Program-made: the position numbers and the translations under genes
In this document: positions 33,290-44,147 of the stretch, in pieces
Position numbering within the stretch: the first letter of the stretch is position 1
How the letters are laid out: each line of letters starts with the position of its first letter
Notes under the pieces: model-generated
The model's database searches: none
Seen by the model: only the letters and a program-made list of their open reading frames with translations
What the model was told of the DNA's origin: nothing
From: Ancylobacter gelatini
GTDB lineage: Bacteria > Pseudomonadota > Alphaproteobacteria > Rhizobiales > Xanthobacteraceae
NCBI RefSeq assembly: GCF_022601675.1
Contig: NZ_JAKVIL010000009.1
Coordinates: 1 to 64,000, forward strand
DNA: 64,000 bases
Reading direction: 5' to 3'

Positions 33290-34010
33290 TCCAGCCCTTG
33301 CGCGCCCGCGCTTCGGCGCGCCGCGCCAAGATGGTCTCGCCCACCTCGCTCAGCCGCCCGGCCGCCAGCATCTGGTCGGGCGATCCGAGATAGGCGCCCC
33401 ACCAGATGTCGAGCACGTCGCCGCGCTCCATCAGCGCGCGCAGCCCCGATCCGTCATCCAGCATGGCGACCAGCGTGGCGTCGGGCCGCAGATCGTCGAG
33501 GCCGCGCCGCCCCGTCGTTATCACCACCGGATCGCCGATCATGTTGAGCACGATGCCGTGCGCGGCGGTCAGCGCCTGCACCGCGCTGATGCCGGCAAAC
33601 ACCTCGGTCTCGAACGCCACCGTCCCTGCCGCCCGCACCATGTCGAGAAGGCGCAAGGTGGAATCGTAGAGCGCCGGGTCGCCCCAGACCAGGAAGGCGC
33701 CGGTGCCGTCCTCGGGCAGTTCGCGCGCGATCATCTCGCCCACCAGCGCCGCGCGCGCCGCGTGCCAGTCGGCGACGCCCGCCTTGTACGGGCCGGATGC
33801 GTCGCGCTTCGGGCTGGCGGCGCGGGCAATGCGGTAGGGTCCGCGCATATGCCGGGCGAGCAGTTCCTCGCGCAGCCGCACGAGTTCGGCGGCCGCTTCC
33901 CCCTTGTCCAGCAGGAAGAAGACCTCCGCCCGGTTCATCGCCGCGACCGCCTGAAAGGTCAGGTGATCGGGATTGCCGACACCGATGCCGATGACCAGCA
34001 GGCGGCGCAT
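33216..34010 (-). CDS. cobF: Precorrin-6A synthase (deacetylating)
   Basis: A SAM-dependent methyltransferase (264 aa) of aerobic cobalamin synthesis: it methylates precorrin-5 at C-1 and releases acetate. The N-terminal LLVIGIGVGNPDHLTFQAV is the tetrapyrrole-methylase start, VFFLLDKGEAAAELVRLREE is CobF-like, LVWGDPALYDSTLRLLDMV is the conserved loop, and EVFAGISAVQALTAAHGI follows. The start (34010) shares one base with the stop of the carboxymuconolactone-decarboxylase-like gene (TGATG). It is an orphan here: no other cob gene is in the window. The reading frame extends upstream through that gene in another frame, so the start at 34010 is set by homology. Confidence 0.93.
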   Translation of the reverse strand: MRRLLVIGIGVGNPDHLTFQAVAAMNRAEVFFLLDKGEAAAELVRLREELLARHMRGPYRIARAASPKRDASGPYKAGVADWHAARAALVGEMIARELPEDGTGAFLVWGDPALYDSTLRLLDMVRAAGTVAFETEVFAGISAVQALTAAHGIVLNMIGDPVVITTGRRGLDDLRPDATLVAMLDDGSGLRALMERGDVLDIWWGAYLGSPDQMLAAGRLSEVGETILARRAEARARKGWIMDVWLVRPAHLPPASTPDGAGCP

Positions 34011-34398
34011 CACAGGCCGTCGCGGGCGGCGAACACGTCCTTGGCGATGAGCAGCGCATCGAGCGCCGCGGGAAAGCCGGCATAGAGCGCCATCTGCATG
34101 ATGGTCTCGACCACTTCCTCGCGGGTGGCCCCGACATTCAGCGCCGAACCGATATGCACCTCCAGCTCGCGCTGGGCATGGCCGAGCGCCACCAGCCCGG
34201 CCACGGTCGCCAGCATGCGGGTGCGCAGGTCGAGGCCGGGGCGCGAATAGACGTCGCCATAGCCGAACTCGAAGATGTAGCGCGCGAAATCGGGCGCGAT
34301 GTCGGCCAGCGCCGCCATCACCTTCTCGCCGCTCTGGCCGGTGATCTCCTTCAGCCGCGCCCGGCCGCGCGCCAGCCGCTCGCTCTCCGCTTCCTCGG

Positions 34399-34402
<4 letters not shown>
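34010..34402 (-). CDS. Carboxymuconolactone decarboxylase (AhpD-like) family protein
   Basis: A small all-helical protein (130 aa) of the CMD family. The core [38 protein letters not shown] and [12 protein letters not shown] matches gamma-carboxymuconolactone decarboxylase-like members. The CxxC pair of AhpD-type peroxidase partners is absent (no cysteines at all), so a redox role is unlikely. It overlaps cmk by 4 bp and cobF by 1 bp, so it is translated as part of aroA-cmk-CMD-cobF. Why it sits there is unclear. Confidence 0.88.
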
Positions 34403-36506
<2,104 letters not shown>

Positions 36507-36604
36507 TCAATGTCGCCACGCCATGCGATTGCGTCTTGACTCCGCCAAACTCGCGGTTCAATGGGAGCCTCCCTTCAATCACCACCTTCCGAGGTTACGA
36601 AACA

Positions 36605-37006
36605 GTGGTGAAATCCGAACTCGGCACCAAGCGCATCTGTCCCGTCACCGGGCGGAAGTTTTACGACCTAAACAAGGATCCGGTGATCTCGCCCTATACC
36701 GGCCAGATCGTCCCGATCACCGCTCCCGTAACCCGCGGGCGCGCCGAACCGGCACGCGCCTCCGTCGTCGAGACGGAGACCGAGGCGGAGGAGACGCCCG
36801 ACGTCGAGCTGGTCTCGCTGGAGGACGCCGACGAGGAAGCCGCCGGCACCCCCACCAAGGCGGCGCCGACGGATGACGACATCGAGATCGACGACGAGGT
36901 CGATAGCGACGACGACGACGACACCTTCCTCGAAGAAGACGAGGATGGCGACGACGACGTTACCGACCTGATCGGCGACGGCCTCGAGGACGACGAGGAG
37001 AGCTGA
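36605..37006 (+). CDS. TIGR02300/FYDLN-acid family protein, GTG start
   Basis: A small protein (133 aa) typical of alphaproteobacteria. The N-terminus VKSELGTKRICPVTGRKFYD and the following LNKDPVISPYTGQIVP form the family's conserved head, which looks like a degraded zinc-ribbon with one cysteine. The rest is strongly acidic, with runs of Asp and Glu such as DDDIEIDDEVDSDDDDD. GTG at 36605 (or the adjacent GTG at 36608) fits GAGG at 36591-36594; an ATG at 36536 would add residues foreign to the family. Function is unknown. It often lies beside aroA, as here. Confidence 0.9.
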   Translation: MVKSELGTKRICPVTGRKFYDLNKDPVISPYTGQIVPITAPVTRGRAEPARASVVETETEAEETPDVELVSLEDADEEAAGTPTKAAPTDDDIEIDDEVDSDDDDDTFLEEDEDGDDDVTDLIGDGLEDDEES

Positions 37007-37024
37007 CGGCTGTGGAGAGAATTT

Positions 37025-37042
37025 CCCTCTTTCACGAGAGGG
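37025..37042 (+). terminator. Hairpin after the FYDLN gene
   Basis: CCCTCT (37025-37030) and AGAGGG (37037-37042) pair around TTCACG. It is short and lacks a T-tract, so this is a weak terminator call. Confidence 0.4.
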
Positions 37043-37170
37043 GTTGCAGTCTCTCCCGCCATGTGCTTTACGACCGTCCGCACCGGCTGATGCCGGCGCG
37101 ACAAGCCGGGTGAGACACCCAAGGCGACGAACCGCTCCGGCGGGGAAGCGCCCGCCCGGCGACCCCCGGT

Positions 37171-37246
<76 letters not shown>

Positions 37247-37397
37247 AATCTCCCCCGACAAGTCAGATAGACCGGCGACACGCGGCGCTCAGTGCCCGAC
37301 ATCGCGCTCCGATCAGCCCCATCGGACTCAGGGGATTTCGTCGCCACCTCCCCGGATGCTCTCATCGCCCGCGAGCCGATTTGATTCGGGTGACAGG

Positions 37398-38132
37398 ATG
37401 GCGAAGAAACGCAGGCCGGTTCGGATCACGAATGTCGAGGCGCTGCGCCGGCTTGAGCGCATGGCGCCGCTGATCCTGGAGGACGTGCAGATCGCACTTG
37501 CCGCCGGGACATCGCTCGCCGCCGCGAATGATCTCGTGACCGCTACCGCGAACACGGCGCGGCCGGGCGCTGTGGTCTATCGCACCATCCAGCAGAGCCT
37601 GACGCTAAGCCTCGCCACATCGCTCGCCCGGCTCTTTGATCACGGCACCCTCAGCCGTCACCCGAACACGCGCGATGTGGCCTCGCTCCCGCTCATGGTG
37701 CGGCTGCTCAAGCAGAAGCGAAACCAGGGCGCGCTGATCAAGCGCGCGCGGCGATGGACGCCGATGCAGCCGGATCTGGAGGACATGCACGTCGCGGCTT
37801 GCATGACGGCCATTGAAGGCGCGATCGCCCGCTATGACGTCTTCGCGAGGTCCCGCGAGGGCAAGGCCATCCTGGGGCGACTGAAGAGATTCCGGGATGG
37901 GCGGCTCGCTCATGCCCTGATGGAGGAGACACGCGACGCTCAGCCGCTCTACCATCACCTCTTCGGCCTCACGGCCGTGGCACGGGGCGTCGCAAGCTCC
38001 GCCGCGCTGGCGATCAAAGGGCGATCGCCAAGCCTGACCGCCGTCGAGAGCATCTGGCGGCGGCACGCCGAACTATTCTGGGCGGCGGCATTGGATCACG
38101 ACGGGGAGCGCGCTGGCTCTGCGCAAAACTGA
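37398..38132 (+). CDS. Hypothetical protein with HEPN/AbiU2-like features
   Basis: An all-helical 244-residue protein that begins MAKKRRPVRITNVEALRRLE. I do not recognise a named family with certainty. The C-terminal half has RLKRFRDGRLAHALMEE, a basic stretch with Arg and His spaced as in the HEPN RNase motif (R-x4-6-H) and reminiscent of AbiU2-type HEPN proteins, preceded by helices such as TIQQSLTLSLATSLARLFD. No nucleotidyltransferase antitoxin partner is adjacent. It lies 151 bp after tRNA-Ala, a usual place for acquired genes. The Shine-Dalgarno site is weak (ACAGG directly before ATG), so the start may differ. Confidence 0.6.
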   Translation: MAKKRRPVRITNVEALRRLERMAPLILEDVQIALAAGTSLAAANDLVTATANTARPGAVVYRTIQQSLTLSLATSLARLFDHGTLSRHPNTRDVASLPLMVRLLKQKRNQGALIKRARRWTPMQPDLEDMHVAACMTAIEGAIARYDVFARSREGKAILGRLKRFRDGRLAHALMEETRDAQPLYHHLFGLTAVARGVASSAALAIKGRSPSLTAVESIWRRHAELFWAAALDHDGERAGSAQN

Positions 38133-38283
38133 CGAAGACCGCTTCGCCGGCCCGGGCGCCCCATTCAACGCGGCGTAATCCACCGCCCCTCGCTCGATTT
38201 CGTTTCCGGGCGACACGCCTCCCATCGGCGTCGTCCATGCCGACCCTGACGCCCCCACGGCGTCGCGGATCGGCTCGGGCGCG

Positions 38284-39333
38284 TTACGCCAGGCCGGCGC
38301 GATAGAGGTCGCTCAGCGCGGCGCGCTGGCGGTCCTTGGAGCAGATGTCGCGGATATTGCCGATCATGTCGTAGGTGCCGGAGCGGGCGTCCGGCGAATC
38401 AACCCAGGCCCCGAGCCGTTCCGCCGCCGCCGCCGGCGAATCGACCAGCGCGTCGGCGGGCAGGTCGAAGCCGGAAAAGGCCGAGATATTCCGCACGATG
38501 ATCGGCCGCCCCAGCGCCGCCGCCTCGATCACCGTCATCGGGAACCCCTCCCACGCCGCGACGTGCAGATAGAGGTCGCATTCGGCGAGATAGGCGTGGG
38601 CCTCGGCATGGTTCACCCAGCCGGTGACATGGACGCCGGCCGCCTTCAGCGCCGCCGTCATCTGCTCATCGCCGCCGCCGACCCAAGTGAAGGTGAATTT
38701 GTCGCGCACCCCCGCCGGCAGCCGCTTCAGGATCTGCAGCAGGAAGCCGGGGTCCTTCTGCGGGCACAGGCGGCCCATGCTGACCACATGGGCGTGGCCG
38801 TCATTCTCGAAATGCCGGATCGGGCCATGGTCGAAATCGGTGGTGTTGGGGATGAAGACGCTGCGGGTGCGCGGATTCATGCGCTGCGCCAGCTCCACCT
38901 CCTTGAGGCTCACACCGGCGAAGGCGGCCGAGCGCGAGCTCAGCATCTTCTCAGCCACGAAATAGATGCCTCGCAGCGCCGGATTGGCACTGCGGCGATG
39001 GAAGCTAAAGCCGTGGGGGGAGTAGACCAGCCGCGAGGGGTCGATACCCGCCATCCGGCCATAGACGCCGGCAAAGCTGGAATGAAGGTGCACGAAATCC
39101 GGCTCGACCTCCTCCACCTTGCGGCGAATGTCGATCACCGCGCCGACAAAGCCGCGCCGCATGCCCGAAATCGAGGAAAACCGGGCAGAAAGGTCCTTGG
39201 ACAGCGGCTGGTCCTGCCGTTCGCAAACCAGCAGGTGATGGTCGATCTCGGGTGTGCTGTCCGCAAACGAATAGAGTGAAGATACGATACCGCCGCCGAA
39301 CGCTTCACTGACATGAAGTACCTTACAGGGCAT
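38284..39333 (-). CDS. Family 4-type glycosyltransferase
   Basis: A 349-residue GT-B glycosyltransferase. The N-terminus KVLHVSEAFGGGIVSSLYSF binds acceptor, VYSPHGFSFHRRSA follows, and the donor domain contains VSMGRLCPQKDPGFLLQILK and the sugar-nucleotide motif WEGFPMTVIEAAALGRPIIV, with Glu residues in the E-x7-E position. The N-terminal half resembles the capsule/exopolysaccharide type (glyco_transf_4). The ATG at 39333 is chosen over one at 39453, whose extension runs through AT-rich non-conserved sequence. Its neighbour, the UDP-sugar dehydrogenase, suggests surface-polysaccharide synthesis. Confidence 0.87.
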   Translation of the reverse strand: MPCKVLHVSEAFGGGIVSSLYSFADSTPEIDHHLLVCERQDQPLSKDLSARFSSISGMRRGFVGAVIDIRRKVEEVEPDFVHLHSSFAGVYGRMAGIDPSRLVYSPHGFSFHRRSANPALRGIYFVAEKMLSSRSAAFAGVSLKEVELAQRMNPRTRSVFIPNTTDFDHGPIRHFENDGHAHVVSMGRLCPQKDPGFLLQILKRLPAGVRDKFTFTWVGGGDEQMTAALKAAGVHVTGWVNHAEAHAYLAECDLYLHVAAWEGFPMTVIEAAALGRPIIVRNISAFSGFDLPADALVDSPAAAAERLGAWVDSPDARSGTYDMIGNIRDICSKDRQRAALSDLYRAGLA

Positions 39334-39708
39334 AGATGGGCGTCCCAAAAATACAAATTTCGCAATAATTCGACGGGTGCAGCCAAAATGCGCTGCGCCG
39401 TCCTCCACCATACCGGTCTTCGCGCTTGCAGCAAAGATTTCGCCGCGCCTCACTGGCCCCGATGCCTCATTTTTCCGGCGGCCGATGGGGCGGCATGGTC
39501 AGTTTGCGGTATCGAGGCCTCGTCTGTCCAACGGCCCGCGCGGCTGAACGAGGTGGGCCGGCCCACAGGCGCGGAGGTTTCAAGGACAGATCGGCCGCCT
39601 TGTGCGCCGGCATTCGGACCGTACGTTCGGCCCGTCGCCAAGGCAATCGCCGACCCTATGCGGCCGCGCGCATCGCCGGCACGGCCTGAATTGGCGGCTC
39701 AAAACGCA
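39334..39708. promoter_or_regulatory. Upstream region of the glycosyltransferase gene
   Basis: These 375 bp separate the glycosyltransferase start from the terminator of the dehydrogenase gene, all read on the minus strand. The part nearest the gene (39340-39385) is distinctly AT-rich compared with the rest of the window and probably carries the promoter. The remaining GC-rich part has open frames on both strands but none with a ribosome-binding site or recognisable product. Confidence 0.35.
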
Positions 39709-39740
39709 CTCGCCCCCCGCGGCGGGCCGCGAGGGGCGAG
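39709..39740 (-). terminator. Terminator of the UDP-sugar dehydrogenase gene
   Basis: CTCGCCCC (39709-39716) and GGGGCGAG (39733-39740) form an 8-bp stem around a 16-nt GC-rich loop that can fold further. On the minus strand it is followed by TGCGTTTTGAG. Confidence 0.65.
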
Positions 39741-39777
39741 GATCGGCAGGATCGAGGCCCGCGACGGGCCGGAGTGA

Positions 39778-41091
39778 TCAGGCGCCGGCGCGGCCGATGC
39801 TGACATAGCGGAAGCCGTGGCGCGCCATGTCTTCCGGCTGGTAGATGTTGCGCAGGTCGACGAGGACCGGATCGGCCACGCCGTCCTTAAGCCGCGGCAG
39901 GTCGAGCGCGCGGAACTGGTCCCATTCGGTGACGATGACGATGCAGTGCGCATCGGCCGCCGCCTCATAGGCGCTCTCGGCATAGGCGATGTTGGTCGGC
40001 AGCAGCGGCTTGGCCTGCTCCATGCCCACCGGGTCATAAGCGCTCACCTTGGCCCCCGCATCCTGCAGCGCCTGGATGATGGAGATGGAGGGCGCCTCGC
40101 GCATGTCGTCGGTGTTCGGCTTGAAGGTCAGGCCGAGCACGGCGACCTTCTTGCCATAGAGGTCGCCGCCCACCGCGCGCAGCACCTTGCGGGCCATGGC
40201 GCGCTTGCGCTGGTCGTTGATCGCCACCGTGGTCTCGATCAGCCGCACCGGGCTGTCATTGTCCTGCGCGGTCTTCACCAGAGCGAGCGTGTCCTTGGGG
40301 AAGCACGAGCCGCCATAGCCGGGGCCGGCATGCAGGAATTTCGAGCCGATGCGGTTGTCCGCGCCGATGCCGCGCGCCACCTGCTGCACGTCCGCCCCGA
40401 CCTTCTCGCACAGGTCCGCGATCTCGTTGATGAAGGTGATCTTCATCGCGAGGAAGGCGTTGGCGGAGTATTTGATGAGCTCGGCGGTGCGGCGGTCGGT
40501 GAAGATCAGCGGCGAGGCATTGAGGAACAGCGGCCGATAGACATCGGTCATCACCGCCTTGGCGCGCTCGTCCGTGGTGCCGATGACGATGCGGTCCGGG
40601 CGCTTGAAATCGCCGATCGCCGCGCCCTCGCGCAGGAATTCCGGGTTGGAGACCACCGCGACATCCGCCGCCGGATTGGCCTCGCGCATCAGGCGTTCCA
40701 CCTCGTCGCCGGTGCCCACCGGCACGGTCGACTTGTCGACCACCACGGTGAAGCCCTTCACCGCCGCTGCGATTTCGCGGGCCGCGCCATAGACATAGCT
40801 CAGGTCTGCATGGCCGTCGCCGCGCCGGGAGGGCGTGCCCACCGCAATGAACACCGCATCCGCCTCGCCCACCGGGCCGGCGAGATCGGTGGTGAAGGAC
40901 AGGCGCTGCTCGCGCACGTTCTTGGCCACGAGATCGTCGAGGCCGGGCTCGTAGATGGGAAGCCGGCCGCTGTTGAGCGCGTCGATCTTCGAGGCGTCCT
41001 TGTCGACGCAGATGACCTGATGACCGAAGTCGGCAAAGCAAACACCAGATACCAGCCCGACATAGCCCGAGCCGATCATGACGATCTTCAT
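39778..41091 (-). CDS. ugd: UDP-glucose/GDP-mannose 6-dehydrogenase family protein
   Basis: A 437-residue NAD-dependent enzyme that oxidises a nucleotide sugar twice to the uronic acid, probably UDP-glucose to UDP-glucuronate. The Rossmann motif is MKIVMIGSGYVGLVSGVCFA. Other features: AVGTPSRRGDGHADLSYVYG, STVPVGTGDEVERL, NPEFLREGAAIGDFKRPDR, and the catalytic Cys in GPGYGGSCFPKDTLAL (near residue 260), then LTFKPNTDDMREAPS. The start at 41091 gives the canonical N-terminus. Together with the downstream glycosyltransferase it would feed exopolysaccharide synthesis. Confidence 0.95.
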   Translation of the reverse strand: MKIVMIGSGYVGLVSGVCFADFGHQVICVDKDASKIDALNSGRLPIYEPGLDDLVAKNVREQRLSFTTDLAGPVGEADAVFIAVGTPSRRGDGHADLSYVYGAAREIAAAVKGFTVVVDKSTVPVGTGDEVERLMREANPAADVAVVSNPEFLREGAAIGDFKRPDRIVIGTTDERAKAVMTDVYRPLFLNASPLIFTDRRTAELIKYSANAFLAMKITFINEIADLCEKVGADVQQVARGIGADNRIGSKFLHAGPGYGGSCFPKDTLALVKTAQDNDSPVRLIETTVAINDQRKRAMARKVLRAVGGDLYGKKVAVLGLTFKPNTDDMREAPSISIIQALQDAGAKVSAYDPVGMEQAKPLLPTNIAYAESAYEAAADAHCIVIVTEWDQFRALDLPRLKDGVADPVLVDLRNIYQPEDMARHGFRYVSIGRAGA

Positions 41092-41420
41092 TAAATACGC
41101 CCCCGAGACAAATGCATTTCGTGCAAAAAGTTGTCTGACCCCAAAACAATGGTCACCCGACAAAACCACTGCCACGCCGTTTTTGCAACGCGGTAGGCAA
41201 CGGAATGGCACGCGGCGCGACGGATTGTCCGGCCCGTCTTGCGCCCGTGCAACGACCCCGTTCCGCGGAGGTGCACGCGCGGGGAGGCCCGGCACGCGCT
41301 ACGCGGGAACTTATTCAATGAGTTCTAAATATCCGCGAAAGAAATAAGCGTCGACACCACACGAACATCGCGGTGCATTGAGGCATATCTCATATGGGAT
41401 ACAGAACATAATTCGAGTTG
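41092..41420. promoter_or_regulatory. Divergent intergenic region with imperfect palindrome
   Basis: These 329 bp lie between ugd (minus) and the LuxR-type regulator (plus). The last 90 bp are AT-rich. ATCTCATATGGGAT at 41387-41400 is a 14-bp palindrome with one mismatch, placed about 20 bp before the regulator's ATG, a plausible LuxR-type or autoregulatory site. No gene is seen. Confidence 0.45.
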
Positions 41421-42683
41421 ATGGGTATTCGCTGGAAATTATGCCGTGTCTTGAACGCATTGCATGGTGGACAGAACGGCGGCCTTGCGGCAGTCTTGCT
41501 GGAGGTATCCCCAGAACGAGATCGAGCCGTGCTTACCTTTAGTAATGCCGTCTACCGTATTTACCAAGCGACTCTGAGCCCGCAGCACTGGCTGGACGCC
41601 TTGGACGGAGTGGCCTCGCTCTGCGATTCGGATGGCAGCTTCATCACCGCGAGAGGCGGGACGGACTGGGTGATGGTGCTCAACTCCACCTCTCTCGACC
41701 AGGCGATGAAGGCGGTGCGCACCTCGCCCTGGATGGCGCGCAACATCTGGCTGGAGCGGCTCAACGAGGCGGCCTACAGGGTCGGCGACGTCTACCGCGA
41801 TCAGGATGTCGCCACCCCCGAGGAGATCGAAACCCACCCGTTCTATGTTGATTTCCTGCCCAGCGTCGGCCTTGGCTGGAACATGGCCGCCATCATCCAT
41901 TCCGATTTCGGCGCGCCCACCGGGCTGCTGGTGCAGCGCGCCCGCGAAAAGGGTCCCTATACCCGCGCCGAGATGGACGCGCTGCAGCGGCTGTCGCGCC
42001 ATGTCGAACAGTCGCTGCGCATTTCCGCGCGCCTCGTCGACGGGCAGTCCTTGAACGACACCTTGACCCGCACGCTGGATTCGCTGGACCGCCCGACCTT
42101 CATTCTCGACCCGGAGCAGCGGCCGGTGCACATCAACCGGCAGGCTCTCGGCCTGATGGGGCGCTATTTCACCGAGGAGGATGGCCGGCTGGTACCGGTG
42201 GCCGAGCGCGAGCGCGCGGTCTTCAGCGCGGCGGTCCGCAGCGCGCTCGGCGATGCCGACGACCAGAAGGAAGGCCCCCAGCCGATCACACTGTCGACGC
42301 CGACCGGCGAGGCGCCGCTGGTGGCGTGGATCCTGCCGCTGGTCGGCGCCTCCGCGGACCGGATCGGCGCGGTGCCGCGCGGGGAGCGGGTCGTGGTGCT
42401 GGTGCAGACACTCAATGGCGAGCGCAGCATCGACCCGACCGTGATCCGCAACGTGTTCGGTCTCACGCTCGGCGAGGCCCGGCTGGCGGCGCAACTGGGG
42501 GCGGGGCACAGCCTGCGCCAGTCAGCCGCCGAGCTCGGCATCACGGAAGGAACCGCGCGGGTGGTTCTCAAGCGTGTGTTTCAGAAAATGGGCGTGCAAC
42601 GCCAGTCTCAATTGGTCGCGAACCTTGTCATGTTCGGTGGGACCGGACGGCGAGCGGCGGATCCGGTGGAGACGTCGGAATAG
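41421..42683 (+). CDS. LuxR-type helix-turn-helix transcriptional regulator
   Basis: A 420-residue regulator with a C-terminal LuxR/GerE winged helix: FGLTLGEARLAAQLGAGHSL, RQSAAELGITEGTARVVLKR and VFQKMGVQRQSQLVANL. The long N-terminal part contains no REC, PAS or autoinducer domain that I can name with certainty; the stretch RTLDSLDRPTFILDPEQRPV resembles a PAS-like sensor seen in similar alphaproteobacterial proteins. The start is uncertain: GTG at 41529 (VLTFSNAVYRIYQ) is an alternative. It lies upstream of the oxalate decarboxylase gene on the same strand and may control it. Confidence 0.85.
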   Translation: MGIRWKLCRVLNALHGGQNGGLAAVLLEVSPERDRAVLTFSNAVYRIYQATLSPQHWLDALDGVASLCDSDGSFITARGGTDWVMVLNSTSLDQAMKAVRTSPWMARNIWLERLNEAAYRVGDVYRDQDVATPEEIETHPFYVDFLPSVGLGWNMAAIIHSDFGAPTGLLVQRAREKGPYTRAEMDALQRLSRHVEQSLRISARLVDGQSLNDTLTRTLDSLDRPTFILDPEQRPVHINRQALGLMGRYFTEEDGRLVPVAERERAVFSAAVRSALGDADDQKEGPQPITLSTPTGEAPLVAWILPLVGASADRIGAVPRGERVVVLVQTLNGERSIDPTVIRNVFGLTLGEARLAAQLGAGHSLRQSAAELGITEGTARVVLKRVFQKMGVQRQSQLVANLVMFGGTGRRAADPVETSE

Positions 42684-42817
42684 TCTCAATGTCGATCGCG
42701 AGCCACATCTCGCGTCGATCTTGAAAGACGGCGCGAGCGGCGCGGGTTTTCCAGGAAAACCCGTCACGGGCCGTCCATGTCCTGAATTTTTATTTGGTTT
42801 ATCCAGTAGAGGTCGCC

Positions 42818-43957
42818 ATGAGCAACACGCCGAATCCGCAACCGATCCGGGGCAGCAAGGGCGCCGACATCGTCGGTCCGCGAAACCTCGTGGTCGAGGC
42901 TCAGAACCCCGACATCTTCCTGCCGCCGGCCACCGACAATGGCGGCATCCCCAATCTCAAATTCCCCTTCGCCATGGCGCACAACCGGCTGGAGGATGGC
43001 GGCTGGGCCCGCGAGGTCACGCAGCGCGAAATGGGCTCGCTCAAGGAACTGGCCATCGTCAACATGCGCCTGCCCGCCGGCGTGGTGCGCGAGCTGCATT
43101 GGCACAAGGAAGCCGAGTGGGCCTATGTGCTGAAGGGCCGGGTGCGCTTCTACCTGATCGACGACCAGCGCCAGACCCTGATCGAGGACCTTGAGCCCGG
43201 CGATTTGTGGCTCGCCCCGGCCGGCTTCCCGCACGCGATCCAGGGCCTCGAGGAAGGCACCGAATTCGTCCTCGTGTTCAACGACGGCAATTTCTCCGAG
43301 AACCAGACCCTGCTGGTGACCGAACTGTTCGCCCACACCCCCCGCGAGGTTCTGGCGAAGAATTTCGGCGTCCCGGTCGAGGCGTTCGAGGGCATCCCGG
43401 CCTCGGAGAAGTACATCTTCCGCCAGCCGGTGCCGCCGCCGCTCGAACAGGTGCGCTCGGAGCTGGGCGCGGTTTCCTTCACCGACAAATATGTGTTCCG
43501 CGCCTCGAAGGTCGCGCCGACCCCCTATCCGGGCGGCGCGACCACGGTGGTCGATTCGCACAGCTTCGGCGTCACCAATCTCGCCGCGCTGTTCATCGAC
43601 CTCGAACCGGGCGGCATGCGCGAGATCCACTGGCACCCGGACGCGGACGAAATCCAGTACTACATCAGCGGCAAGGCCCGCATGACCGTGTTCGACGCGG
43701 TGAGCAACGCACGGACCTTCGATTTCGTGGCCGGCGACGTGGGCTACGTCCCCAAGACGCTCGCCCATTACATCGAGAACACCGGCGACGAGCCGGTGCG
43801 CGTGCTCAATGTGTTCCACACCGCCGAGTACCGGGACGTCTCGCTCAACAACTGGCTCGCGCTGACGCCGCGCCATCTGGTGGAGGGGCATCTCGATATC
43901 GGCGATCCGCTCATGTCCTCGCTCCGCGCCACCCGCCAACCCGTGGTCAAGGGCTAG
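42818..43957 (+). CDS. oxdC: Oxalate decarboxylase-family bicupin
   Basis: A 379-residue bicupin predicted to convert oxalate to formate and CO2 with manganese. The first cupin has His94, His96 and Glu100 in RELHWHKEAEWAYVLKG and His139 in GFPHAIQGL. The lid loop reads FSENQTL with Glu161, matching the SENST loop whose Glu is the catalytic acid in Bacillus subtilis OxdC. That Glu separates decarboxylases from oxalate oxidases. The second cupin has the same ligand set in REIHWHPDADEIQYYISG and LAHYIENTG. GAGG precedes the ATG at 42818. No signal peptide or Tat motif is seen. Confidence 0.93.
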   Translation: MSNTPNPQPIRGSKGADIVGPRNLVVEAQNPDIFLPPATDNGGIPNLKFPFAMAHNRLEDGGWAREVTQREMGSLKELAIVNMRLPAGVVRELHWHKEAEWAYVLKGRVRFYLIDDQRQTLIEDLEPGDLWLAPAGFPHAIQGLEEGTEFVLVFNDGNFSENQTLLVTELFAHTPREVLAKNFGVPVEAFEGIPASEKYIFRQPVPPPLEQVRSELGAVSFTDKYVFRASKVAPTPYPGGATTVVDSHSFGVTNLAALFIDLEPGGMREIHWHPDADEIQYYISGKARMTVFDAVSNARTFDFVAGDVGYVPKTLAHYIENTGDEPVRVLNVFHTAEYRDVSLNNWLALTPRHLVEGHLDIGDPLMSSLRATRQPVVKG

Positions 43958-43966
43958 CGCCCCGCA

Positions 43967-44000
43967 ACGGGCGGATGTCCCCATCGGATGTCCGCCCCGT
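43967..44000 (+). terminator. Possible hairpin after oxdC
   Basis: ACGGGCGGA (43967-43975) can pair with TCCGCCCCGT (43991-44000) with one bulged C. There is no T-tract beyond CACCTTTCC. This is a weak call. Confidence 0.35.
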
Positions 44001-44147
44001 GCACCTTTCCTGAACGAGGTTCGGTATAAATTGCGGTATCACGCGGGGTAAGACCGGCGTGATACCGGCGCGACGGTCGCCACAGATTTCGCATTTCGAG
44101 TTTCCGGCATCCTGGATGCGGCACTCAGAACATAAGGGGGAGCGGAC

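Noticed and set aside
36536..36604. ATG-started longer form of the FYDLN protein
   Set aside because: The added residues do not match the family's N-terminus, and the GAGG site fits GTG at 36605.
39426..39808. Plus-strand frames in the gap upstream of the glycosyltransferase
   Set aside because: No ribosome-binding site, no recognisable domain, Arg/Ala-rich composition typical of chance frames, and overlap with the dehydrogenase terminator.
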